NCBI GenBank assembly: GCA_017547165.1
Contig: JAFYQK010000011.1
Coordinates: 1-64,000, forward strand
Reading direction: 5' to 3'
Length of the DNA: 64,000 bases
From: Bacteroidaceae bacterium
Lineage (GTDB): Bacteria; Bacteroidota; Bacteroidia; Bacteroidales; Bacteroidaceae
Position numbers and translations under genes: made by a program. The notes under the pieces are model-generated. The model did not search any database and was not told where the DNA came from. It worked only from the letters and a program-made list of their open reading frames with translations. Positions 23,788-32,572 of the stretch are shown here, one piece after another (within the stretch, counting starts at the first letter, position 1; each line of letters starts with the position of its first letter).

Positions 23788-25055
23788 CGCTTACCTCCTT
23801 TCTTCTTAGTAGTAAGGAGGATGGGATATACCAGAGAAACCTGTACCTTAGTGGGGCCAAAATAGTGCCAGCGTCCCTGTTTTGCAGGGTCGCGCCACAG
23901 AATCTCGTAATCATCACTAGGAGTGTATCCACGATAGGCAATGGAAGCATAGCCCAAAGAAACAGAGAACTCCATATTGAAGCGCCTGCCCAAAGGCATG
24001 GAGTATCCATAGCTGAATCCCACGCTCCAGTGCTCACCCTGATGGCAGATGTTACGTCCCCATTCGAAGTCCCATTTGCCAGATTCTGCATAAAGACCTA
24101 CGAAATGTCCCATCAGACGGTCGCGCTGCACGCTTTTACCCATCTGCGGACGTGGCTTGGACCAGAACCACCATCGTCCTTCTCCGCCTATACTAAGGAA
24201 ACGGATACAGTACTTATTGCCAGCCTCACCCCATGTCCACCAAGGAAACTGGTGGTACCAGAGTGCAGAGAACCTGTTGCCTATAGGGACCTCTATTGAG
24301 TAGTTGAGCAGAGTCAATGCGTCGTAGAGCAGGTTTGTCTTCAGTGCTAATATGGTTGTCTTCTTTCGCAAAATGGTATCAAGCGGCATAAGCATCGAAG
24401 GTTCCGGCACGGGCAATGTCTCCATGCGTACATTCAATTCAGGCATAGTATCTGCCACAAATTCAGGAATAGGCTGATACACACACAACCATGTAGCAAC
24501 ACGAAGCGCTGGCATGTGGTGACGGATTATCCAATTGTAGGTAAAACCATTGTCAAGCTGTTTCAGCCTCCACTTCTTTGTTTCCGTGGGGACATTGGCA
24601 CGCATGATGCTCATCACACGGTCCCTGTTCATCAGGTGGTAGTTGGCATCCAGTTCCTCATACAGTCCTTCCCAGTTTTCGCCCATCGGGTGAAGAATAA
24701 TGTTCTGAGGCAACAGCACACTGTCATTAGGCAAATTAGCGAGAATGAAATCGCGTGCCACTTCGGCTCTCCTCTTTGCAAGCCAATCGTTACGGTGTGG
24801 CGTTCCCTCGGGCGAAGCATAGGCATATATGGCAATACTGTCAATGCGCGGCGAACGTGCCAGAATGTCCCTTATACGTGCCATCTGCAAAGCATTATCC
24901 AAATAGTCTTCCTGAAGGTCTATACGGTCGCAATAATAATACAAGGCATAACGATCGCTGTTTACACTATCAGCCTGGCCATAGACACGGCCATGATAGC
25001 ATAGACAGAAAAGCGAAATCAAAAAAACTAATAATGCCCTTAACATTACTAACAC
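23784..25055 (-). CDS. DUF3575 outer-membrane protein heading the fimbrial operon
   Basis: 423 residues. A signal peptide spans about 4-26 (cleavage near VYGQA). Residues about 60-140 resemble an OmpA-type peptidoglycan-binding fold (IDSIAIYAYASPEGTPHRND, LAKRRAEVARDFI). The C-terminal half is DUF3575: ALKTNLLYDALTLLNYSIEV, GNRFSALWYHQFPWW and repeated beta-barrel strands. The protein probably ties the fimbrial machinery to the outer membrane and cell wall. It is the first gene of a six-gene operon read from a promoter at 25120-25150. Confidence 0.8.
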   Translation of the reverse strand: MLVMLRALLVFLISLFCLCYHGRVYGQADSVNSDRYALYYYCDRIDLQEDYLDNALQMARIRDILARSPRIDSIAIYAYASPEGTPHRNDWLAKRRAEVARDFILANLPNDSVLLPQNIILHPMGENWEGLYEELDANYHLMNRDRVMSIMRANVPTETKKWRLKQLDNGFTYNWIIRHHMPALRVATWLCVYQPIPEFVADTMPELNVRMETLPVPEPSMLMPLDTILRKKTTILALKTNLLYDALTLLNYSIEVPIGNRFSALWYHQFPWWTWGEAGNKYCIRFLSIGGEGRWWFWSKPRPQMGKSVQRDRLMGHFVGLYAESGKWDFEWGRNICHQGEHWSVGFSYGYSMPLGRRFNMEFSVSLGYASIAYRGYTPSDDYEILWRDPAKQGRWHYFGPTKVQVSLVYPILLTTKKKGGKR

Positions 25056-25076
25056 CTATAACATAACTACACACTT

Positions 25077-25150
25077 ACTGCAAAAAAAAACTGCAGTCTC
25101 GTATTACGTAGCACATTTACATATATAAATAATGTACAATTTTATGCAAA
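25077..25150 (-). promoter_or_regulatory. Promoter and leader of the fimbrial operon
   Basis: Minus strand: TTTG (25147-25150), 19-bp spacer, TATATATG (25120-25127), one mismatch to consensus. The leader then holds ACTGC...GCAGT (25077-25097) around a run of nine T on the minus strand, a small hairpin with a homopolymer loop that could vary in length. Confidence 0.6.
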
Positions 25151-25394
25151 TCTACATTCTTTTTCTATGAAGATCCCATGACGCATATGGAATTACCCCC
25201 CCTATTAACATTTATTAACTACTTTTGATATTTTGTATGGCAATTCCTGCACACTACAGAGTAATAGTGCGCAATATTAAACACATTCGTACTGAAAACC
25301 AGATACGTTTTTATTAAGAAATGTAAATTGGAATTCCTATGCTTAGAACAAGGCCATGAAGAAAATTCGCCTCATCCTGCCAAACACCAGAAAA
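25151..25394. other. AT-rich gene-free stretch between fimbrial operon and lpxH
   Basis: No frame of coding quality and no RNA gene was recognised. The sequence is AT-rich (TATTAACATTTATTAACT near 25203) and is the likely site of upstream control of the fimbrial promoter. Confidence 0.4.
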
Positions 25395-26249
25395 CTACAA
25401 AAAATTGTCCATGAACATATTCTCGCCATCCCAAGTAACAAAAGTATTCTTTCTAATCCAGTCGCCTAATATAAAAAGACGACTTTGGCTAGAGAGCATA
25501 AGGTCAAGTTCTATATGGCGATGACCGAATATAAAGAAATCTGTCTGAGGATGCTCCTTTAAATAAGCCTTGGAAAAAACAACCAAAGGTTCGTTGGCCT
25601 CTCCTTGAAAAGCATCCTCCGTTTCGACATTAGCGGAAAGGACATCACCAAGTTGATTACGCACAACACCATCGTCAGAAACACTGAGGCGGTCACCATT
25701 CTCTGCCACCATATTACGCAGGTGCTTCAAACGGCTATGCCTTGCCCAACGAAGTCCAAACTCCATACCCAGATCTGCGGGAAAAATGTTACGGAACAGC
25801 CACCTGCATATACGAGAATGAAATATGGCACGAATAAAGCGAAAACCTCTACTGGGGTCACCCAAGCCATCGCCGTGTCCAACATAGGCACAAACGTCTT
25901 TTCCTGAAACAGAAGGCAACTGTATCCTGCAAGGTTCCTGATGCAGGATAACCCCACACTCTTGTGCAAGATAGTCATAGGTCCACATATCGTGGTTGCC
26001 TATAAAAAAATGTATTTCAATGCCAGAATCGGTGAGTTCTGATACCTTCCCCAGGAACCGCGTAAAGCCTTTGGGGATGACATTGTGATACTCAAACCAG
26101 AAATCAAAGATGTCTCCAAGAAGATATACCGCTTGGGCATCATCCTTTATTGAGTCAAGGAATTTGCACAAAGCCAACTCGCGCTCACGATTGTCACAAA
26201 AAGCACGGCCACCCAAATGAGCATCACTGAGAAAATATATCTTCTTCAT
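25395..26249 (-). CDS. lpxH: UDP-2,3-diacylglucosamine diphosphatase (LpxH-like)
   Basis: 284 residues, a calcineurin-like metallophosphoesterase. Metal-binding motifs appear in order: FLSDAHLGG (Asp9, His11), LLGDIFDFW (about 44-52), GNHDMW (about 93-98) and YVGHGDG (about 132-138). LpxH removes UMP from UDP-diacylglucosamine to make lipid X in lipid A synthesis, at the inner face of the membrane. Length is somewhat more than the E. coli enzyme, as usual in Bacteroidetes. The downstream gene order (SufT-like, radC) is on the same strand with short gaps. Confidence 0.85.
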   Translation of the reverse strand: MKKIYFLSDAHLGGRAFCDNRERELALCKFLDSIKDDAQAVYLLGDIFDFWFEYHNVIPKGFTRFLGKVSELTDSGIEIHFFIGNHDMWTYDYLAQECGVILHQEPCRIQLPSVSGKDVCAYVGHGDGLGDPSRGFRFIRAIFHSRICRWLFRNIFPADLGMEFGLRWARHSRLKHLRNMVAENGDRLSVSDDGVVRNQLGDVLSANVETEDAFQGEANEPLVVFSKAYLKEHPQTDFFIFGHRHIELDLMLSSQSRLFILGDWIRKNTFVTWDGENMFMDNFL

Positions 26250-26348
26250 ATATATACTTGAGAAGCAGAGGAATTTATTTTTAGTGACGTTAGAAACTTA
26301 TGTAGGTTATTATTATCATGCTACTTGGTATAAAAGGAAGCGGACAGA

Positions 26349-26678
26349 CTACAGGAATCCAAGTTCCATTTTGGCCTCCTCGGTCATCATTTCCTTAGTC
26401 CACTCGGGTTCAAAAACCAGATTAACATCTACACGAGCAAGTCCACCGATGCACTCAAGTTTCTGACGTACATCCTCCACTATAAAATCGGCAGCTGGAC
26501 AATTGGGGGCTGTAAGTGTCATATCAACCTCAAGCACGGTATTTTCATCCTTAACCTCAATGCGATAGATAAGACCAAGGTCATAGATATTGACTGGTAT
26601 TTCAGGATCGAAGACAGTCTTCAGCAACTCCACTGCTCTCTCCTCTATCGACAAAGATTCTTGTATGTTGTTCTCCAT
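26349..26678 (-). CDS. SufT/MIP18-type iron-sulfur cluster assembly factor (DUF59)
   Basis: 109 residues, a full-length single DUF59 domain: LLKTVFDPEIPVNIYDLGLI (18-37) is the signature, with TLTAPNCPAADFI containing the conserved Cys, and a hydrophobic VNLVFEP strand near the end. Such proteins help mature Fe-S proteins. It stands 99 bp upstream of lpxH on the same strand. No Suf genes are adjacent in the window. Confidence 0.85.
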   Translation of the reverse strand: MENNIQESLSIEERAVELLKTVFDPEIPVNIYDLGLIYRIEVKDENTVLEVDMTLTAPNCPAADFIVEDVRQKLECIGGLARVDVNLVFEPEWTKEMMTEEAKMELGFL

Positions 26679-26697
26679 ATATATTGATTCTGTTTTA

Positions 26698-26822
26698 TGA
26701 ATTTCGCTAAAAATCGCTAAACGTTGACTGAATTGAACCTGTTCTTGCTCGGCAATTAAAGCAGGCTCTTGCTTACTCGAAGCGTTAATCGCGAAACGTT
26801 TTAAACACTCCGCTAAACGTTA
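26698..26822. repeat. Intergenic CGCTAAACG / CGTTAATCG repeats
   Basis: Words TCGCTAAA, TCGCTAAACGTT, GCGTTAATCGCGAAACG and CGCTAAACGTTAATCC lie between radC and the SufT gene. The right end supplies the last codons (R-I-N-V) and stop of radC. Confidence 0.6.
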
Positions 26823-27496
26823 ATCCTTCCCTCATCTGCATAGGAGTAATATGTGTCATCTCCGATTATAATATGGTCCAACAAACGCAGGGACACGGCA
26901 TGACAGGCGGACTGAAGTCGCTTTGTTAGTTCATCGTCCTGGCGGCTGGGATATGGATTGCCGCTTGGATGATTGTGAGCAAGGATTATATTGGGTGCGC
27001 CTGTGAGCAAGGCCTGACGCAAAATCAGTCGTACGTCTACAGTAGATTCGGTTATACCTCCACGACTGACTACATGATGTCCCACAAACTGATTCTTGAC
27101 ATCGAGCAGAAGAATGTGGCATTCCTCGTGATTAAGATCGCGCATTCGCACCAAAAAGTATTCGTGCACGTCGTCCGAACCACGGAAACGATGGCGCGGT
27201 CCCTTGTTCTCAAGCATAAGACGCTTGCCCAACTCCAACGCAGCCTGTATGGTCACCGCCTTAGCCGGACCGATACCATTGTATTGCTGTAACTCTTGAC
27301 GAGTGAGGGTACCAAGTGTACGAAGACTATCACCATGGTCGGCAAGGATATTGCGCATGAGGTCGACACTGGTAACCTCAGGAGTTCCGCTTCCAATGAG
27401 TATCGCGAGAAGTTCGGCAGAACTAACCGCCTCAACTCCAAGAGACATCACTCTTTCTCGCGGGCGCTCATCGTCGGACCAATCCTTTATTTTCAT
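26813..27496 (-). CDS. radC: RadC family JAB-domain protein
   Basis: 227 residues. An N-terminal helix-hairpin-helix region (about 20-95, with NGIGPAKA at 73-80) is followed by a JAB/MPN metalloprotease-like domain whose metal motif is AHNHPSGNPYPSRQD (His174, His176, Ser178, Asp187). Despite the DNA-repair name the biochemical role of RadC is not settled. Length is normal. It ends inside the CGTTAA-type repeat. Confidence 0.9.
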   Translation of the reverse strand: MKIKDWSDDERPRERVMSLGVEAVSSAELLAILIGSGTPEVTSVDLMRNILADHGDSLRTLGTLTRQELQQYNGIGPAKAVTIQAALELGKRLMLENKGPRHRFRGSDDVHEYFLVRMRDLNHEECHILLLDVKNQFVGHHVVSRGGITESTVDVRLILRQALLTGAPNIILAHNHPSGNPYPSRQDDELTKRLQSACHAVSLRLLDHIIIGDDTYYSYADEGRINV

Positions 27497-27533
27497 AACC
27501 TTTAGATATGCACAGAAACCAGTTAATCACTCA

Positions 27534-28568
27534 CTATTGATAGAAGTTGTTGCGGAAGGCTTGCAACTCCTCGTTTCGTCCACAGAGACATCGTAACCAC
27601 CACGCACGAATGAACCCAGTACCATAACCTAGCAACTGGATGAATGATGCTCCTATGCTTAAAGTTGCCACCCGACACGATTTGTTCTGCATGAGCGAAT
27701 CTGCAAATATCACTATCGAATAAAGCATCAGGGGCAGAAGTGCAGCTATTGTAAGCCAAAAAGCAGACTGGCAAACAAACAACAATACAAGCGAAGCAAT
27801 AAACAAGAGCAGCAAAAAAGAAACTCCTACAGTGAACACAGCAGGAAGCAAATGCACCAACTTAAGGCTGCCGGGATGGCGTTTCATAAGGTTGATACGG
27901 GCTATACCGCTATTGTGGACCTGCTTGAAGAATTTCTTCATGTCGGTACGACGCTTGTGCCACACCCATGCCTTGGGGAACAAACGACACGATGCACCAC
28001 TCTTGAAAATGCGTATACTGAAGTCAATGTCCTCACCAAAGCGCATGGCCGAGAAGCCTCCGAGCGAATGATATAATTCGGCTTTGATGCCCATATTGAA
28101 AGAACGAGGATAGAACTTGTCCAATTTCTTCTTTCCGCCACGGATGCCTCCTGTTGTGAAAAAGGATGTCATGGAGTAGTTTATCGCTTTCTGAACATCA
28201 GTAAAACTTTCATGGGCCCTATCAGGACCGCCGAAAGCATCGCACTGGTGGCTAAGCAATTCGTCATCTACGGCCTGCAGATAACCAGGAGGCAGGACAC
28301 AATCGCTATCGAGAACAATAAGATATTCTCCTTGAGATCGCTCAGCTCCATAATTGCGCGACTGGCCTGGACCGCTATTTTCTTTTTGGAAATAACGCAA
28401 TGCCAGCCTCGAGGCATGTTCATTGACAACATTTTGACAAGGTATTGTAGAGCCATCTTCGACCACTACAACCTCAAAGTCCTTCAATGTCTGCGCCTCC
28501 AGGCTGGCAAGTAACTCGTCTACCTCGTCTGGACGATTGTAGACGGGAATGATGAGGGAGTATTTCAT
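27534..28568 (-). CDS. Family 2 glycosyltransferase with C-terminal membrane anchor
   Basis: 344 residues. The GT-A domain begins at once (YSLIIPVYNRPDEVDELLAS), with VVEDGST (35-41) and the DxD-type VLDSDCVLPPGYL (about 90-102). The acceptor-side region (GGFSAMRFGEDIDFSIRI) has the catalytic ED. Two or three hydrophobic helices follow at about 245-320, so the enzyme is attached to the inner membrane. The sugar and acceptor are unknown; polysaccharide or lipid-linked glycan synthesis is likely. It lies 37 bp upstream of radC on the same strand. Confidence 0.85.
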   Translation of the reverse strand: MKYSLIIPVYNRPDEVDELLASLEAQTLKDFEVVVVEDGSTIPCQNVVNEHASRLALRYFQKENSGPGQSRNYGAERSQGEYLIVLDSDCVLPPGYLQAVDDELLSHQCDAFGGPDRAHESFTDVQKAINYSMTSFFTTGGIRGGKKKLDKFYPRSFNMGIKAELYHSLGGFSAMRFGEDIDFSIRIFKSGASCRLFPKAWVWHKRRTDMKKFFKQVHNSGIARINLMKRHPGSLKLVHLLPAVFTVGVSFLLLLFIASLVLLFVCQSAFWLTIAALLPLMLYSIVIFADSLMQNKSCRVATLSIGASFIQLLGYGTGFIRAWWLRCLCGRNEELQAFRNNFYQ

Positions 28569-28596
28569 TAGTTTTACTATTCAATTCTCTCCCACC

Positions 28597-28661
28597 CTTA
28601 AAATTAGTGATGTAAAAATAACTTGGCATTTGCTACTCTGTTATTTTCACATCACTTAAGG
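28597..28661 (-). terminator. Terminator hairpin after efp
   Basis: Long stem AGTGATGTAAAAATAAC (28606-28622) with GTTATTTTCACATCACT (28640-28656), one mismatch, extended by CCTTAA/TTAAGG at the base. It separates efp from the glycosyltransferase gene. Confidence 0.7.
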
Positions 28662-28670
28662 TTGGTTGAA

Positions 28671-29237
28671 TTATGCTTTCACGCGACCCAAATAGCTACC
28701 GTCGCGAGTATCAACTTCTACAATCTCACCCTCGTTGATAAAGAGAGGAACACGGATGTCAGCACCAGTCTCCAACTTTGCAGGCTTAAGAGTGTTGGTG
28801 GCAGTATCACCCTTCAAACCGGGTTCAGTCCACTCAATAGCCAAATGAACCTTAGCGGGCAATTCTGCATAAAGGATTGTCTCTGTGCTTGCATCGGTAA
28901 CAACCTCAACATTTTGACCTTCCTTCATATACTTAACACCTGTAATCTGGTCAGCAGAAATATTTACCTGCTCGTAAGTTTCGTTGTTCATGAACACGAA
29001 ATCCTCGCCTTCAGCATAGAGGTACTGATAGGGACGACGCTCTACACGAACATCTTCCAACTTTTCACCGATATTGAAGCGACGCTCCAATACACCACCG
29101 TTAACAACATCCTTCAAAGTAACGCTCATGATGGTATTACCCTTACCAGGTTTGCGGTGAAGGAAATCGATACAGAAATAAAGTTTGCCGTCCATGCGAA
29201 TGCATGTACCCTTCTTAATGTCTTGTGAATTAATCAT
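28671..29237 (-). CDS. efp: Elongation factor P
   Basis: 188 residues, the standard three-domain length. The KOW-like first domain holds the tip loop KPGKG (29-33); Lys32 corresponds to the residue that is modified in other bacteria. The last part, FINEGEIVEVDTRDGSYLGR, is the OB-domain signature. EF-P relieves ribosome stalling at proline stretches. A TACCTTTG -7 word (29310-29317, minus) lies upstream, divergent from rpmH. Confidence 0.95.
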   Translation of the reverse strand: MINSQDIKKGTCIRMDGKLYFCIDFLHRKPGKGNTIMSVTLKDVVNGGVLERRFNIGEKLEDVRVERRPYQYLYAEGEDFVFMNNETYEQVNISADQITGVKYMKEGQNVEVVTDASTETILYAELPAKVHLAIEWTEPGLKGDTATNTLKPAKLETGADIRVPLFINEGEIVEVDTRDGSYLGRVKA

Positions 29238-29357
29238 ATTGTTATTCTTTATTTATTTGGTAATCATTTATCAAAAAAAACAATGGACCCAACCCATTAT
29301 TTTCATCGGCAAAGGTACAACAATTTGGACAAAAAACAAGAAAAAAGAGCAGAAAGG

Positions 29358-29389
29358 TTTGGTCATTTACAAAAAAGTATGTAATTTTG
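29358..29389 (+). promoter_or_regulatory. Promoter of rpmH
   Basis: TTTG (29358-29361), 20-bp spacer, TAATTTTG (29382-29389). The rpmH start codon is at 29436. Confidence 0.75.
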
Positions 29390-29435
29390 CACCCCGAAAC
29401 GCATTGTGTGAAAACAAGTAAAACAAAACATAGCT

Positions 29436-29591
29436 ATGAAAAGAACATTCCAACCCTCTAACCGTCGCCGTGCTAACAAGCATGGTTTCCGTCAGAGAAT
29501 GACTACTGCCAATGGTCGTCGTGTATTGGCAAGCCGCCGCGCTAAGGGTCGCAAAAAGTTGACCGTTTCTGACGAGAAGCATGGCAAGTAA
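29436..29591 (+). CDS. rpmH: 50S ribosomal protein L34
   Basis: 51 residues: the start [19 protein letters not shown] is diagnostic, followed by the Arg/Lys-rich [14 protein letters not shown] and a short acidic tail. L34 binds 23S rRNA near the exit tunnel. The gene has its own promoter and terminator, so it is a single-gene unit here rather than linked to rnpA or dnaA. Confidence 0.96.
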   Translation: MKRTFQPSNRRRANKHGFRQRMTTANGRRVLASRRAKGRKKLTVSDEKHGK

Positions 29592-29611
29592 GCAATAATT
29601 TGCTTTAACAT

Positions 29612-29655
29612 AAGAGAAGAAGTAAGGTGTTTCCTTGCTTCTTCTTCTTTTTTTA
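29612..29655 (+). terminator. Terminator of rpmH
   Basis: AAGAGAAGAAGTAAGG pairs with CCTTGCTTCTTCTTC and runs into TTTTTTT at 29647-29654. Confidence 0.85.
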
Positions 29656-29664
29656 TATGGTTTA

Positions 29665-29696
29665 TTTGTGTATTAGGTCTCTATTTTGTATTTTTG
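29665..29696 (+). promoter_or_regulatory. Promoter of the PASTA-rluD unit
   Basis: TTTG (29665-29668), 20-bp spacer, TATTTTTG (29689-29696). It rules out the in-frame ATG at 29694 as the start of the next gene and supports the ATG at 29727. Confidence 0.75.
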
Positions 29697-29726
29697 CATA
29701 GAAATCATATTTATATTCATTCCCTG

Positions 29727-30353
29727 ATGAAATTAAAGAAATTATTCAGTCCCTTTGTGTGGATAAATTTGGCATGCATGCTATTGTTTATTATACTGGT
29801 AATATATGGTATGTGGTATGCCACAATGAAATATACCCTTCACGGAGAAATCATCGTTGTGCCCGATGTTACTGGTATGCACCACACATCGGCACGAGAT
29901 ACCCTAACCAAGCACGGATTATGCATACAGATTAGCGACTCTGGCTATAACCGCAAGCTCGCACCCGGCAAAGTACTGATACAGCACCCAGAGGCAGGAT
30001 GCGAAGTTAAGCGCGACCGCAAGATATACGTCACAATTAACTCAGCAAAGGGTCCAACATTGACTATACCTGACATCGCAGACAATTGCGATGTTTACGA
30101 AGCAGAGATAAGATTGCGTGCCATGGGATTCAAACTTGGTCCCAAACAATATGTAAAGGGAGAGAAAGATTGGGTCATGGGTGTAAAATGTCAAGGACGC
30201 ACTGTGCTGGCCGGCGAGAAAGTACCAGCAGACGCGCTTGTAGTGTTGGTTGTTGGCAATAATAGCAGCCACGATGACCAATGGGACGAAGAAACCCACG
30301 ATGCCGATGAAAATTCTCAAGAATATACCTTTGAAGAAGAGACAGAATGGTAG
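29727..30353 (+). CDS. PASTA domain membrane protein
   Basis: About 208 residues. A short Lys-rich N terminus is followed by one membrane helix (about 12-34), then two or three PASTA repeats: VVPDVTGMHHTSARDTLTKHGL, LTIPDIADNCDVYEAEIRL, and a partial third, each followed by a VTINSAKGP-type strand. The acidic tail (DDQWDEETHDADEN) is unusual. PASTA repeats bind peptidoglycan fragments or beta-lactam-like structures; here no kinase or penicillin-binding domain is attached. The last 7 bp overlap the RluD-like gene, and ddl follows, so a link to cell-wall synthesis is plausible. Confidence 0.85.
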   Translation: MKLKKLFSPFVWINLACMLLFIILVIYGMWYATMKYTLHGEIIVVPDVTGMHHTSARDTLTKHGLCIQISDSGYNRKLAPGKVLIQHPEAGCEVKRDRKIYVTINSAKGPTLTIPDIADNCDVYEAEIRLRAMGFKLGPKQYVKGEKDWVMGVKCQGRTVLAGEKVPADALVVLVVGNNSSHDDQWDEETHDADENSQEYTFEEETEW

Positions 30354-31510
30354 ACGAACGCGAACAATACGAGAGCATTGACGAACTGGAAGGCTTTGAC
30401 GACGAAGACTTCGCGTTCCTTACCGAAAAACATTATGGCGTCGAAGGCGAGACATTACATTGTTTGAGGCAAGACAAAGCGTTGTCTGATTGTGAAGAAA
30501 CCGAACTCTATGAACACCGCCGAGTGGTGGCAGATAGCGGACAAAATCCCGTACGTGTGGACAAGTTCCTGATGGATCATCTTCGCGATACCACACGCAA
30601 CCGCATACAAAAAGCTGCCGAGGCTGGCTACATACAAGCCAATGGCAAAGCCGTTAAGAGCAACTACAAGGTTAAGCCTGGCGACATCATCACTCTGATG
30701 CTCGACCGCCCCAAGCGCGATTGGGAGATTATACCCGAGGACATACCTCTGGATATTGTCTACGAGGACGACCAACTGCTACTCATCAACAAGCCTGCCG
30801 GCATGGTGGTACACCCCGGGTGTGGCAATTTCAGTGGCACTCTGGTAAATGCACTTGCATGGCATTTGAAGGATGATCCTAGATATGACCCCAACGATCC
30901 AGAAGTGGGACTCGTACATCGCATAGACAAGGATACGAGCGGGTTACTCGTTGTAGCAAAAACACCCGAAGCCAAGACCTCGCTCTGCAAACAGTTCTTC
31001 CACCACACCACACGCCGATTATATAATGCACTGGTGTGGGGACCGTTCGCACAGGACGAAGGCACCATCATTGGCAACATTGGTCGTGACCCCAAAGACC
31101 GTTTGCGCATGGCAGTTTTCCCCGAAGATAGTGATGTAGGCAAGCATGCCGTTACACATTGGCGCGTGCTTGAACGATTTGGTCCAGTAACATTGGTGGA
31201 GTGTCGTCTGGAGACTGGAAGAACTCACCAAATCAGGGCACATATGAAGCACACGGGACACCCTCTCTTTGCAGATGAGCGCTATGGTGGCGAACAAATA
31301 CTTCGAGGTGAGCAGACATCTTCGTATAAAGCTTTTATACGCAATTGCATGGAACTATGTCCGCGTCAGGCTTTGCATGCCAAAACTCTCGGTTTCCAAC
31401 ATCCAACCACCGGCGAGGAAATGGACTTCCAAAGTGAACTTTCAACCGACATGCTGGCTCTGATAGAGAAATGGAGGAAGAAAGTGAATGGTGAACGGAT
31501 GAGCGATTAA
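30347..31510 (+). CDS. RluA/RluD family pseudouridine synthase
   Basis: 387 residues. An acidic N-terminal extension (about 1-60) precedes an S4 RNA-binding domain (about 66-125: VRVDKFLMDHL, IQKAAEAGYIQANGK) and the catalytic domain. The signature GLVHRIDKDTSGLLVVAKT carries the catalytic Asp. Closest in layout to RluD, which modifies U1911, U1915 and U1917 of 23S rRNA. It overlaps the PASTA gene by 7 bp. The last codons (NGERMSD) and TAA lie inside GGATGAGCGATTAACGG repeats. Confidence 0.9.
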   Translation: MVDEREQYESIDELEGFDDEDFAFLTEKHYGVEGETLHCLRQDKALSDCEETELYEHRRVVADSGQNPVRVDKFLMDHLRDTTRNRIQKAAEAGYIQANGKAVKSNYKVKPGDIITLMLDRPKRDWEIIPEDIPLDIVYEDDQLLLINKPAGMVVHPGCGNFSGTLVNALAWHLKDDPRYDPNDPEVGLVHRIDKDTSGLLVVAKTPEAKTSLCKQFFHHTTRRLYNALVWGPFAQDEGTIIGNIGRDPKDRLRMAVFPEDSDVGKHAVTHWRVLERFGPVTLVECRLETGRTHQIRAHMKHTGHPLFADERYGGEQILRGEQTSSYKAFIRNCMELCPRQALHAKTLGFQHPTTGEEMDFQSELSTDMLALIEKWRKKVNGERMSD

Positions 31511-31552
31511 CGGTGAGAGGGGAGCGTTTAACGTTTAGTGGGGGAGCGGAAA
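31483..31552. repeat. 7-bp-type repeats between the RluD-like gene and ddl
   Basis: AACGGATGAGCGATTAACGG, GGGGAGCGTTTAACGTTTAG and GGGGGAGCGG units; they code for the C terminus of the upstream gene. Confidence 0.65.
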
Positions 31553-31582
31553 AGGATAATAAAACAAAGACACATACATATA

Positions 31583-32560
31583 ATGAAGACAATAGCTATC
31601 ATCTGCGGCGGAGACAGTTCCGAACACGATGTAAGTATGCGCAGCGCAGCTGGAATAGAAACATTTATCGATAGAGAGAAATATATCGTTTACAAAGTGG
31701 AGCTCACCTCCGAACTTTGGGAAGCAATACTTCCAGACGGACGCCGTAGCAAGGTGGACCGAAATGATTTCAGTTTCCAGAACGAGAACGGCGAAACAAC
31801 ACGTCCCGATTTCTGCTACATCACCATACATGGTGCACCAGGAGAAAACGGTGTGTTGCAAGGGTATTTTGACCTCATCGGCATGCCATACTCTACAAGC
31901 GGTGTGTTGGTAGAGGCATTGACCTTTGACAAGTTTGTACTCAACAACTACATGCGTTCACTTGGTGTAAGCGTGGCCGATAGCCTCATCATTCGCATAG
32001 GACAAGAAAACGAAGTAAGCGACGAGGCTATTATTGAACGCATCGGTCTGCCCTGCTTCGTGAAACCAGCACGCGGAGGCAGTTCCTTCGGCACCACCAA
32101 GGTAAAGACTCCCGAAGCCTTGCGCCCCGCCATAGAACTGGCACTCAAGGAGGGAGAGGATGTTATGGTCGAGGCCTTTATGGGTGGAACAGAGATAACC
32201 TGCGGTTGCTACAAGACACGCACCTCTGCACATGTACTGCCCATTACCGAGGTGGTCACCACCAATGAGTTTTTCGATTATGACGCCAAGTACAATGGTC
32301 AGGTCGAGGAGATTACCCCAGCACGCATCTCCGACCGTCTCACACAACGTGTGCAGACACTCACCTCAACCATCTACGACATCCTGGGATGCTATGGCAT
32401 CATCCGCATCGACTACATCATCACCGAGGGAGAGAAGATAAACCTCCTGGAGATAAACACCACACCCGGCATGACCGCCACCAGTTTCATTCCCCAGCAG
32501 ATTCGTGCTGCAGGTTTGGACATCAAGGACGTAATGACAGATATCATTGAAGGAAAATAA
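31583..32560 (+). CDS. ddl: D-alanine-D-alanine ligase
   Basis: 325 residues from the ATG at 31583 (MKTIAIICGGDSSEHDVS), which is the family start; an ATG at 31538 lies in the repeat and is rejected. ATP-grasp fold: substrate and ATP motifs CFVKPARGGSSFG (Lys and Gly loop), GTEITCGCY, and the end LLEINTTPGMTATS (metal-binding Glu, Asn). It makes the D-Ala-D-Ala used by MurF, whose gene is in the window at 41.3 kb. Confidence 0.95.
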   Translation: MKTIAIICGGDSSEHDVSMRSAAGIETFIDREKYIVYKVELTSELWEAILPDGRRSKVDRNDFSFQNENGETTRPDFCYITIHGAPGENGVLQGYFDLIGMPYSTSGVLVEALTFDKFVLNNYMRSLGVSVADSLIIRIGQENEVSDEAIIERIGLPCFVKPARGGSSFGTTKVKTPEALRPAIELALKEGEDVMVEAFMGGTEITCGCYKTRTSAHVLPITEVVTTNEFFDYDAKYNGQVEEITPARISDRLTQRVQTLTSTIYDILGCYGIIRIDYIITEGEKINLLEINTTPGMTATSFIPQQIRAAGLDIKDVMTDIIEGK

Positions 32561-32572
32561 AAACATCATACC

